Assembly: GCA_034660395.1 (NCBI GenBank)
Contig: JAYEJA010000153.1
Coordinates: 1 to 7,739 of the forward strand
Direction: 5' to 3'
DNA from: JAQVEM01 sp034660395
GTDB lineage: Bacteria > Actinomycetota > Humimicrobiia > Humimicrobiales > Humimicrobiaceae
DNA length: 7,739 bases
Shown: positions 1-6,094 of the stretch, in pieces
Layout: each line of letters opens with the position of its first letter
How positions within the stretch are numbered: position 1 is the stretch's first letter
Notes under the pieces: model-generated
Databases searched by the model: none
What the model was told of the DNA's origin: nothing
Seen by the model: only the letters and a program-made list of their open reading frames with translations
Program-made: the position numbers and the translations under genes

Positions 1-2
1 TC

Positions 3-35
3 CACGGGCAAGCCCGTGATATTCTGCCCTTCGGG
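3..35. repeat. GC-rich palindromic element (REP-like), cut by window edge
   Basis: Positions 3-18 read CACGGGCAAGCCCGTG, a perfect 7-bp inverted repeat around a central AA. Positions 27-35 (CCCTTCGGG) can form a second, smaller hairpin. Both are far richer in GC than the surrounding DNA. The element begins exactly where similarity of the neighbouring AOR remnant to the intact AOR stops (about position 39). No T-tract is visible on either side, and the two-base centre is poor for a terminator, so a REP-like or inserted repeat is more likely than a terminator. The family is not identified. Confidence 0.45.
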
Positions 36-39
36 TTAG

Positions 40-211
40 TAAAGGACGTTGTTTCGCTCTTTTCGGAAGAACATCATCTTCCTTGGTAAATTTCTCTCTG
101 GTATTAAATAATCTCTGCAGGTTATTTGTTCTTTTCCCGATTCGTAATAGCTCTTTTCATTTTCACCCCAGTGGTTTATTTCATTAGGATCCGATACACC
201 ATAAAAGTTGC
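40..211 (-). pseudogene. Remnant of a second aldehyde:ferredoxin oxidoreductase gene
   Basis: The minus strand carries a decayed copy of the C-terminal part of the AOR gene at 547-2418. It begins right after the moaD-like stop with YGVSDPNEINHWGENEK, matching YGVPDPNTLDRWNEKGK (AOR residues about 474-490). It then jumps, out of frame, to ELLRIGKRTNNLQRLFN followed by TREKFTKEDDVLPKRAKQRPL, matching AOR residues about 539-576. About 145 nt are missing between the blocks, which is not a multiple of three. At DNA level 103-134 is identical over 32 nt to 754-785. Similarity ends near position 40 at a GC-rich palindrome. The start and about 470 N-terminal residues are absent, so no enzyme can be made. 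It most likely derives from a tandem AOR paralogue, because the protein blocks are similar but not identical. Confidence 0.88.
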
Positions 212-217
212 GTAATC

Positions 218-454
218 TCAACCGCCGCAGATTAATGAAAAAATTTTGACCTCATCTCCTTCGCGTAACCTGTACTTTTTGCGTTGAGGAAAATTATTAA
301 CCAAAAAAAATAATCCAATATTATCCGGTATGTTGAGAGAGCGAGATAATCCTTGCAGTGTGGTATTTTTATGTAAAATAGTCGTATCATCCTCCAATAC
401 TTTTCCTTTAGTATACTTCTTCAAAATAGTATAGAGCTTAACCTTTATTTTCAT
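218..454 (-). CDS. MoaD/ThiS-family small sulfur-carrier-like protein
   Basis: A 78-residue protein of the ubiquitin-like beta-grasp type. It ends in Cys-Gly-Gly (SLICGG), the exposed diglycine tail that MoaD and ThiS use for adenylation and thiocarboxylation, and has the typical EGDEVKIF stretch just before the tail. MoaD supplies sulfur for the dithiolene of pterin cofactors, and a small MoaD-like gene beside AOR genes is a recurring arrangement. A role in making or inserting the tungsten/molybdenum-pterin of the upstream AOR is therefore likely. The ATG start is supported by GAGGAGT about 8 nt upstream. It follows the AOR stop by 92 bp, in which no clear promoter or terminator is seen, so it is probably co-transcribed. 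Its stop is followed directly by the AOR remnant. A ThiS role is possible but less likely here, since no thiamine genes are in view. Confidence 0.85.
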   Translation of the reverse strand: MKIKVKLYTILKKYTKGKVLEDDTTILHKNTTLQGLSRSLNIPDNIGLFFLVNNFPQRKKYRLREGDEVKIFSLICGG

Positions 455-546
455 TGTTGGGACTCCTCTATAAGAAACATTTATGCAAAGATATGCTCTC
501 GGACCTAATAAACTGTTTCATAATTTAACTATAATATTTATATTAC

Positions 547-2418
547 TTACTCGACTATTTTGAGTTCCAATAGCTTTTCTTTTGTTGGAATGCCCGTTTC
601 AGTATTCCATCCTCGTGCCTTATAATATTCATCAAGCATACCTTCGTAATCCTTTACAATGCATCTTTCTTCATCTTTGTATATACCGAATAAAGGACGT
701 TGCTTAGCTCTATCTGGAATAGAATCATCTTTTTTGCTGAATCCCTCTCTTGCATTAAATAATCTCTGCAGGTTATTTGTTCTTTCCCCGATACGTACCA
801 GGTCCTTTCCTTTTAAATTCCAACCGGTAAATGAAGATAAGAGCTTGGCATATTGTTCTAAAGTTACGCCAGCATACATAAAAAATTTACATACACCGAG
901 AACATCTGGCATGATAAGACCATCCTGGAGAATCTTTACAATCTTACCTTTCCCCTTTTCATTCCAGCGGTCTAATGTGTTGGGATCCGGTACACCATAA
1001 GGAATCATGCCAAAATCAAATTTTCCCGAATCGTAAGCCATCCCTTCTAAAGGATGAATATGGCACATACCTCTATTTGCGGTACCATAGGTTACCGCTA
1101 AGGCTTTGCCGGAACGGGGGTCATGAGCAGGCCCTTCCAACCCCTTACAATGTATGGCGAATTTTTCCGCACCTTTGCCTATTCTTTGAGCCGCTTTTCG
1201 TACACCATCTGCCAAGAGGTCACCAATGCCTTCTCTTTTGGCTATCTTCTCAACCAAGACGGGAAGTATATCGGCATTACCCCATGAAAGATCCAAGTTC
1301 TCTTTCGGAGAGATTAAGCCCTTTTCATAACACTCCATAGCAAAGGCAATGACTGCTCCGGCGGAAATGGTATCAATACCGTATTCGTCACAGAGATAGC
1401 TACTGTGTATGGCAGCATCCATATTTTCATTAAATACAAAAGCGGTAAAAGCACTTAATGATTCATATTCGGCACCATCGTGTTTGGGAGTTTTAAATTT
1501 ACCTTTTTTTACCGAGGCAATTCTGCCACAGGCAATGGGGCAACCTTTGTAACACATATTGTTATTTATAAAATTATGTTTACTGTAATAATCAAACAAC
1601 TCCTCACCTTTGCCCCAATTATTTGCTTGCCAATTTTTGGTCGGCCAATCTCCGGCTGCGTCATTTCCGGCCATATCACCCATAGTGCCAAATTCACGAA
1701 ACCCTTTGGCTATGTCACTGTCTTTCACTACATTGCGGATTTCTTTAAGGGCGGAAGTATAATCATCCGGATTCTCCGGTTCTATCTTGCCTGAACCTTT
1801 TATGGCAATAGCAAGAAGATTTTTAGAACCCATAACCGCACCAGCACCGCATCTACCGGCAGCCCTTCCCCCAAACATCACCGTAGCTATGTTTACCAGA
1901 TTTTCTCCGGCAATTCCGATGCACATAATAGAAATATCATTATCTTCTAGTTCTTCACGTATCATCCTTGTTTTTTCAGATACTGTTTTCCTCAAAAGAT
2001 GACTTGCGTCTTTAAATAAAATCCGGTTATCATCAATCAAAAGATAAACTGGTTCCGTGGCTTTATCTTCAATGATCAGGAAATCATAACCGGCTTTTTT
2101 CATATCCGGTCCAAAATTTCCTCCGCATCTTGCCTCACCCCAGGCTTTGGTCAGAGGTGATTTAAAGCAAATTTCAATGCTCCCTCCGCCGGGAACACGA
2201 TAAGAGGTTAATGGTCCGGTGGCAAAGATTATTTTATTATCAGGACTTAACGGATCAATACCTTTATCTATTTCTTCGTAAAGTATTTTTGCAGAATAGC
2301 CCACACCACCCAGATAATCCTTTAATACCTGGGTATCAATTTTTTCAGTCTTATAGCTTTTATTATCTAATGAAATTCTTAATTGTTTTCCCATATAACC
2401 TTTAATTTTTTCTGACAT
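547..2418 (-). CDS. aor: Aldehyde:ferredoxin oxidoreductase (tungsten/molybdopterin enzyme)
   Basis: A 623-residue protein, full length for the AOR family. Members oxidise aldehydes to carboxylic acids in the cytoplasm with ferredoxin as acceptor, using a bis-pterin tungsten (or molybdenum) centre and a [4Fe-4S] cluster. Visible family segments: GGVGYSAKIL (37-46), TGPLT (67-71), ARCGGNFGPDMKKAGYD (96-112), AAGRCGAGAVMGSKNLLAI (186-204), GAEYESLSAF (315-324), DPRSGK (433-438) and the C-terminal ERTNNLQRLFNAREGF (545-560). Putative cluster ligands are Cys289, Cys293, Cys297 and Cys510 (in DVLGVCKF). The Cys spacing X3-X3 differs by one residue from the X2-X3 known in Pyrococcus AOR. The ATG has GGAGG about 9 nt upstream. 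It lies 35 bp after the DAO-family dehydrogenase and before a MoaD-like gene. The substrate is not readable from sequence; context suggests an aldehyde made by the upstream enzymes, possibly alpha-ketoglutarate semialdehyde. Confidence 0.95.
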   Translation of the reverse strand: MSEKIKGYMGKQLRISLDNKSYKTEKIDTQVLKDYLGGVGYSAKILYEEIDKGIDPLSPDNKIIFATGPLTSYRVPGGGSIEICFKSPLTKAWGEARCGGNFGPDMKKAGYDFLIIEDKATEPVYLLIDDNRILFKDASHLLRKTVSEKTRMIREELEDNDISIMCIGIAGENLVNIATVMFGGRAAGRCGAGAVMGSKNLLAIAIKGSGKIEPENPDDYTSALKEIRNVVKDSDIAKGFREFGTMGDMAGNDAAGDWPTKNWQANNWGKGEELFDYYSKHNFINNNMCYKGCPIACGRIASVKKGKFKTPKHDGAEYESLSAFTAFVFNENMDAAIHSSYLCDEYGIDTISAGAVIAFAMECYEKGLISPKENLDLSWGNADILPVLVEKIAKREGIGDLLADGVRKAAQRIGKGAEKFAIHCKGLEGPAHDPRSGKALAVTYGTANRGMCHIHPLEGMAYDSGKFDFGMIPYGVPDPNTLDRWNEKGKGKIVKILQDGLIMPDVLGVCKFFMYAGVTLEQYAKLLSSFTGWNLKGKDLVRIGERTNNLQRLFNAREGFSKKDDSIPDRAKQRPLFGIYKDEERCIVKDYEGMLDEYYKARGWNTETGIPTKEKLLELKIVE

Positions 2419-2453
2419 AAAGATTGCCTCCTTCGTGATTATCGTTTTTTATT

Positions 2454-3626
2454 CTATTCTTTAAACCTATTTATGCTTAAAGTGTCAATAGGTAAAATTG
2501 TTTCTTCACCGGTAACCATCTGGCTGATTAGTTTCCCGGTCAAGGGAGACAAACCAATACCATCTCCCTCATGACCGGCAGCAATATAAAAACCGGGAAC
2601 CTCGTCCACTTTAGATATAATCGGCATATGATCATCCACGTAAGGTCTTAATCCGGCATATGCTCTAATAACATGAATATCTTTCATTACAGGGAAAAAT
2701 CTTATTGCTCTTTCTGCTAATCCCTGCATAACTTCTATTGACACATCGGTATCAAAACCAACAAATGCACGGCTACTACCTATTAAAAAGTTATCTGATA
2801 ATGTAGGTTCAAACACAAAAGCAATGCCGAACTTTTCTAATTCCGGACTAACATTACGTTTATAATTTTCATCTCCAAATTTAGCCATCATATAACCAAA
2901 TTCTACAATTTTTCTTTTCCCAACTGGGAAAGTCTTTTCAGCTACTAATAACTGTCCTTGTCTTGGCTTAATAGGAATATCTATACCCACCATATTCCCT
3001 ATTTCAGGAGCCCATACACCTGCACAGTTTACTACACATTTTGTTATTAACATTCCTTGATCTGTTTCTACTGCTTCCACTGCTCCTTTTTTATCTAATC
3101 TAATATCCTTTACATAAGTATAATCAAATATCTCTGCTCCATTTTTTTTAGCTTCTAAAGATAGCCCAAAAACAAGAGCCATAGGATTTACAGAAGCATC
3201 GCAACCGATTTCTACCCCTCCTATAATATCTTCAGCAAGATACGGTTCGTCGTCATGAATCTCAGATTTATCCATCATCCGCATTGGATATCCATCTTCT
3301 ACCTGTTTTTTAACGTATTCTTTAGCTATTTTAAACTCCTCTTCGCTTTCTATGATATATATACTCCCTCGCTGTGTATAATCAAAGTCATACGGAATCT
3401 CTTTAACTAATTCTTTGAATAATAATTGACTATCATAAGTCATTTTTGTATCAAATCCTGGCTGTTTATCGGCTATCAAAACATTGCCATCACATCGACT
3501 TGAAGTTCCAGATGCAATATCCCCTTTTTCTACTAAAGCTACTTTTATCCCTTTTTTGGAAAGATAATAAACTACACTAATACCTATAACCCCTCCACCG
3601 ATTACAACAGCATCATAACCTTTCAT
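2454..3626 (-). CDS. DAO-family FAD dehydrogenase, catalytic (beta-type) subunit
   Basis: A 390-residue FAD oxidoreductase of the D-amino acid oxidase/glycine oxidase superfamily, closest in style to HcnC, opine-oxidase B and D-hydroxyproline dehydrogenase beta subunits. It begins with the dinucleotide-binding GGGVIG (10-15) and the acidic end of the second strand (VEKGD, 32-36), then GTSSRCDGN (40-48). Further family segments are VNCAGVWAPEIG (199-210), PRQGQLLV (221-228), RAYAGLRPYVDDHMPIIS (321-338) and GHEGDGIGLSPLTGKLI (351-367). It should oxidise the C-N bond of an amino, imino or N-alkyl amino acid and pass electrons to the partner subunits. No signal peptide or membrane segment is apparent. 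It starts 2 bp after the BFD gene, and its AGGAGG lies inside that gene's last codons, so translation is probably coupled. The substrate is uncertain: D-hydroxyproline, proline, sarcosine and opines are all possible. Confidence 0.88.
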   Translation of the reverse strand: MKGYDAVVIGGGVIGISVVYYLSKKGIKVALVEKGDIASGTSSRCDGNVLIADKQPGFDTKMTYDSQLLFKELVKEIPYDFDYTQRGSIYIIESEEEFKIAKEYVKKQVEDGYPMRMMDKSEIHDDEPYLAEDIIGGVEIGCDASVNPMALVFGLSLEAKKNGAEIFDYTYVKDIRLDKKGAVEAVETDQGMLITKCVVNCAGVWAPEIGNMVGIDIPIKPRQGQLLVAEKTFPVGKRKIVEFGYMMAKFGDENYKRNVSPELEKFGIAFVFEPTLSDNFLIGSSRAFVGFDTDVSIEVMQGLAERAIRFFPVMKDIHVIRAYAGLRPYVDDHMPIISKVDEVPGFYIAAGHEGDGIGLSPLTGKLISQMVTGEETILPIDTLSINRFKE

Positions 3627-3628
3627 TT

Positions 3629-3904
3629 TTATTTTCCTCCTAATGTGCCAAAGGTCACAGGTCTTACCGGTGGGCGGAATGTTGATGGTCTTATCTCTTC
3701 GGCTTTTTTACCTAATTCTTCTTTTATGATTTGCTGAACCAATTTTTCACAAGTACGTCCCTGACACAATCCCATACCTGCCCTTGTCCTTCTCTTTACT
3801 CCCGTTACATCGAGAGCTCCTTCTCTAATTGCCTGTTTTATTTCTCCTAACGTAACCTCTTCACATCTACAAATTATTATATTATCATCTTTCTTATTCA
3901 TCAT
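3629..3904 (-). CDS. BFD-like [2Fe-2S] subunit, free-standing
   Basis: A 91-residue protein with the bacterioferritin-associated-ferredoxin (Fer2_BFD) cluster motif: Cys12-X-Cys14 (ICRCEEV) and Cys47-X4-Cys52 (GLCQGRTC). The tail RPPVRPVTFGTLGGK resembles the end of long HcnB/opine-oxidase A subunits, where a BFD domain is fused behind the FAD/NAD domains. Here that C-terminal part is its own gene, while the matching oxidoreductase (4534-5637) stops short without it. Its likely job is to hold a [2Fe-2S] cluster that relays electrons between the DAO-family subunit and the FAD/NAD subunit. Two ATG codons stand in tandem at the start (MM), with a GGGAG box about 4-6 nt upstream. It follows the ferredoxin-like gene by 19 bp. 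Confidence 0.88.
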   Translation of the reverse strand: MMNKKDDNIIICRCEEVTLGEIKQAIREGALDVTGVKRRTRAGMGLCQGRTCEKLVQQIIKEELGKKAEEIRPSTFRPPVRPVTFGTLGGK

Positions 3905-3923
3905 TTTGCTCCCTTCTGTAAAG

Positions 3924-4436
3924 TTACTTTAAATCTTTACTTTCTAATCTTTTTATTCCTCTCACCTCATCTAATTTCTCTTTCGGAATTGCAATAGTTA
4001 CTACCGGAGTTCGATCGAGGCTTTCATTATTTAATACTTTTATCACTTTTCCAGAAGAAACGACTTTCCCTTCTCTGTTAACCGCTTTCACAATTGAACC
4101 AGTTACAGGTAAAGGTAGATATTCGTATGGAAACGAAATTAATCCCTCTTTATCGGAATAAGTTTTATCAACCGTAAATATTGCTAAACCCGGGCATTTG
4201 GCTATACACAAACCGCAACCTGTACATAAATTTTCATCTAAAATAGGAATATTAGTGATCGGTTTTCCTATCTTTATTGCCTTAAATTTGCAAGCTAGTT
4301 CACAAGGATTGCAGGGAATTTCTTCAGTACACTCTATTATTGCCACTGGTCCTTTTTTGAAACGTTCTTCAGAAGGATAACATTTTGAATTTACAAGTTC
4401 TTCTTTTGTTAAATAACCTGTTTTTCTTAATACCAT
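3924..4436 (-). CDS. Two-cluster [4Fe-4S] ferredoxin-like subunit
   Basis: A 170-residue cytoplasmic-looking iron-sulfur protein. A first Cys group lies at 36, 42, 45 and 49 (ECTEEIPCNPCELAC) and a standard CX2CX2CX3CP group at 71, 74, 77 and 81 (CTGCGLCIAKCP). Together they could bind two [4Fe-4S] clusters. The first group is unusual, with a CX5C opening and no Pro after its last Cys. A C-terminal region of about 90 residues follows (PLPVTGSIVKAVNREGKVV and beyond), with no cysteines, probably a small beta domain for docking. Similar ferredoxin subunits accompany archaeal four-subunit proline dehydrogenases of the alpha-beta-gamma-delta type. It probably extends the electron chain of the complex, perhaps toward free ferredoxin. 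The ATG has AAAGGAAAG about 7-9 nt upstream. It is separated from the upstream gene by 97 bp, the second-largest gap in the dehydrogenase gene set. Confidence 0.82.
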   Translation of the reverse strand: MVLRKTGYLTKEELVNSKCYPSEERFKKGPVAIIECTEEIPCNPCELACKFKAIKIGKPITNIPILDENLCTGCGLCIAKCPGLAIFTVDKTYSDKEGLISFPYEYLPLPVTGSIVKAVNREGKVVSSGKVIKVLNNESLDRTPVVTIAIPKEKLDEVRGIKRLESKDLK

Positions 4437-4533
4437 TTTTTCTCTTTCCTTTATTAATTCATAATTTTTTATAAAAAAATTACAATACAGTTTATCTATA
4501 AGCTTATAAAAATAAACAACTATTTAATATTTT
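4437..4533 (-). other. Intra-operon AT-rich gap with a 12-nt palindrome
   Basis: This 97-bp gap is almost pure A/T and holds the perfect palindrome TATAAGCTTATA at 4497-4508. It could be an operator or a weak internal control point ahead of the ferredoxin-like gene, but palindromes of this composition are expected by chance in such DNA. No terminator-like GC stem with a T-tract is present, so read-through is expected. Confidence 0.25.
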
Positions 4534-5637
4534 TTATATCTTACAGCGGGCTGATATATTATTTTTAGCTAACATTCTTGCTTCTCCAAAGGGTCCCATT
4601 CTTAACTCATTTAAGCGTTGCCATATTTCCTTTTTTAATTTCCCCGCATCTTCCAAGGAAATGTATTTTAATGCCTCAGCAATTGCAGTACCTGCCAATC
4701 TTCCTTCTTCTAAAGCTGTATTTGCCTCTTCAACTCCGGCAACATCACCAACTAGATATATTCCCGGATTAGTAGATTCCATATTCTCATCATGTAAGGG
4801 TACCCAGCCTCCCAGTTGAGGGATAAAAGAACATTTACAGTCATGCATCATGGCTAATTCTATTAATGGTTTTAAGCCAGCAGCAATTGTAATTGTATCA
4901 ACTTTGAATACTTTCTCTGTTCCTCTAATTGGTTCCCAATTATCATTTACTTCACAGACTACAGCTTCTTCTACACCTTTATCGCCTCTAGCTTCTAGAA
5001 TCGTATGAGATGTATAAATAGGTACCCCTGCTCGTCTAATTTTAGCCGCATGGACACCATATCCCCCTATTTGAGGTGCTGCTTCAATGACACCTACTAC
5101 TTCTGCTCCTGCTTGCATTAATTGATAAGACACGATTAGTCCTACATTTCCTGAACCAATCATAAGAATCCTTTTCCCCGGTAATACACGATTAACGTTA
5201 ATCATTGTTTGAGCAGCGCCTGCTCCCATAACCCCAGGCAGAGTCCACCCTTTAAACCTAACAGCATTTTCTGAGGCCCCAGTAGCAATAACAATTTTTT
5301 TAGCCTGAATTATTTCTAGTTTTTCAGAATCATCTGATAGCTTCTTTTTTATAGCAATTTTCTTTTCCTTAAATAAACCGACTACAACACTGTTTAGCCA
5401 AACTTCTACACCACATTCTCTGGCTTCTTCCAATAATTCAGAGGCAATATCGATGCCCCTAATTCCGGCTCGATGGGCACTTGAACCAAAAAATTTATGT
5501 ATTTGTTTAAATAGTTGGCCTCCTGCCCGCAAATTTTCATCTACAACCAAGACCTTGGCACCTCTTTTAGCAGCTTCAACAGCAGCGGATAACCCAGAAG
5601 GGCCTCCTCCGATAATAACTACTTCTTTCTTAATCAT
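4534..5637 (-). CDS. FAD/NAD(P)-binding oxidoreductase, HcnB/opine-oxidase alpha type
   Basis: A 367-residue two-dinucleotide-fold flavoprotein. The N-terminal FAD fold shows GGGPSG (10-15) and the VVDENLRAGGQL stretch (31-42). The central ATGA (118-121) is followed by a second nucleotide fold with GSGNVG (161-166). The FAD-closing motif NPGIYLVGDVAGVEEA lies at 290-305. This matches the alpha subunit of HcnABC-type, opine and D-hydroxyproline dehydrogenases, which accepts electrons from the catalytic subunit. Longer homologues carry a C-terminal BFD [2Fe-2S] domain; this one ends at about 367 residues without it, and the domain is encoded separately at 3629-3904. The ATG has AAAGGAGT about 8 nt upstream, lying across the final Lys-Glu codons and stop of the preceding gene, 6 bp away, so coupling is likely. 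Whether NAD, ferredoxin or a quinone is the final acceptor cannot be read here. Confidence 0.88.
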   Translation of the reverse strand: MIKKEVVIIGGGPSGLSAAVEAAKRGAKVLVVDENLRAGGQLFKQIHKFFGSSAHRAGIRGIDIASELLEEARECGVEVWLNSVVVGLFKEKKIAIKKKLSDDSEKLEIIQAKKIVIATGASENAVRFKGWTLPGVMGAGAAQTMINVNRVLPGKRILMIGSGNVGLIVSYQLMQAGAEVVGVIEAAPQIGGYGVHAAKIRRAGVPIYTSHTILEARGDKGVEEAVVCEVNDNWEPIRGTEKVFKVDTITIAAGLKPLIELAMMHDCKCSFIPQLGGWVPLHDENMESTNPGIYLVGDVAGVEEANTALEEGRLAGTAIAEALKYISLEDAGKLKKEIWQRLNELRMGPFGEARMLAKNNISARCKI

Positions 5638-5643
5638 TATCCA

Positions 5644-5958
5644 TTACTCCTTTCTACCTACTCCATATTGCGTGTCTACTATCATTCCGTCTTTTACCGG
5701 AGTAATACAAGTTCGAACATTTGGTTTACCATTTACCGTCATAATACAATCTGTGCATTGTCCTATTCCACAAAATATTCCTCTTGGTTCTTTCTTTTTT
5801 ACGGTATATCTATTTATCCTAATTCCATTTGCTATTAAAGCGGCTATAATCATTTCACCCTTTTTTGCTTGGATGGTTTTACCATCTACTTTTATTTCTA
5901 CCATTTCTTTTCTTTCATCTTTACCTAAAATAATATGATTATCTATCCTCATATTCAT
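5644..5958 (-). CDS. Small [2Fe-2S] subunit, HcnA/opine-oxidase gamma type
   Basis: A 104-residue plant-type [2Fe-2S] protein of the Fer2_4 kind. The cluster motif is Cys63-X4-Cys68-X2-Cys71-X12-Cys84 within RGIFCGIGQCTDCIMTVNG and VRTCITPV, the pattern found in HcnA, opine-oxidase gamma and the N-terminal part of heterotetrameric sarcosine oxidase alpha. It should relay electrons within the dehydrogenase complex formed with the next genes. It sits 6 bp before the FAD/NAD subunit. The chosen ATG at 5958 gives a short extra N-terminus; AGGAAGG lies about 11 nt upstream, a slightly long spacing. Met3 and Met19 (MVEIKVDG, the start of the conserved fold) are alternative starts. A 136-bp gap to the DapA-family gene upstream leaves room for a promoter. 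Confidence 0.88.
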   Translation of the reverse strand: MNMRIDNHIILGKDERKEMVEIKVDGKTIQAKKGEMIIAALIANGIRINRYTVKKKEPRGIFCGIGQCTDCIMTVNGKPNVRTCITPVKDGMIVDTQYGVGRKE

Positions 5959-5988
5959 ATATTTAAAGACCTTCCTTTCATCAATAAA

Positions 5989-5997
5989 ATTATAACA
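5989..5997 (-). promoter_or_regulatory. Possible extended -10 promoter before the [2Fe-2S] gene
   Basis: Within the 136-bp AT-rich gap 5959-6094 the minus strand reads TGTTATAAT, a perfect extended -10 (TGN-TATAAT), about 30 nt before the start codon of the [2Fe-2S] gene. No good -35 is seen, which extended -10 promoters do not need. In DNA this rich in A/T a chance match is possible. If real, the dehydrogenase genes could be expressed apart from the DapA-family gene. No terminator is visible in the gap. Confidence 0.3.
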
Positions 5998-6094
5998 GTC
6001 TTCTTACTTCTTAATTTTAATGAAAAATAAAAGAAAGAAAAAATTATTTCTCCCTCTCTTATTTTCTTCTATAGATAAAAATATCTTAAGTATA

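Noticed and set aside
3..18. Intrinsic terminator of the minus-strand operon.
   Set aside because: The dyad has a two-base centre and no T-tract is visible before the window edge.
36..221. A 61-residue minus-strand open frame starting at TTG and overlapping the moaD-like stop.
   Set aside because: It is a hybrid of two frames of the decayed AOR copy; the second half is out of frame with the AOR similarity, so it is not treated as a gene.
5453..5938. A long plus-strand frame of 161 codons.
   Set aside because: It lies antisense across two genes with clear cofactor motifs; its composition is that of a shadow frame.
2454..5958. True hydrogen cyanide synthase (HcnABC).
   Set aside because: The subunit types are shared with many amine and imino-acid dehydrogenases; the extra ferredoxin, DapA-family lyase and AOR do not fit cyanide production.
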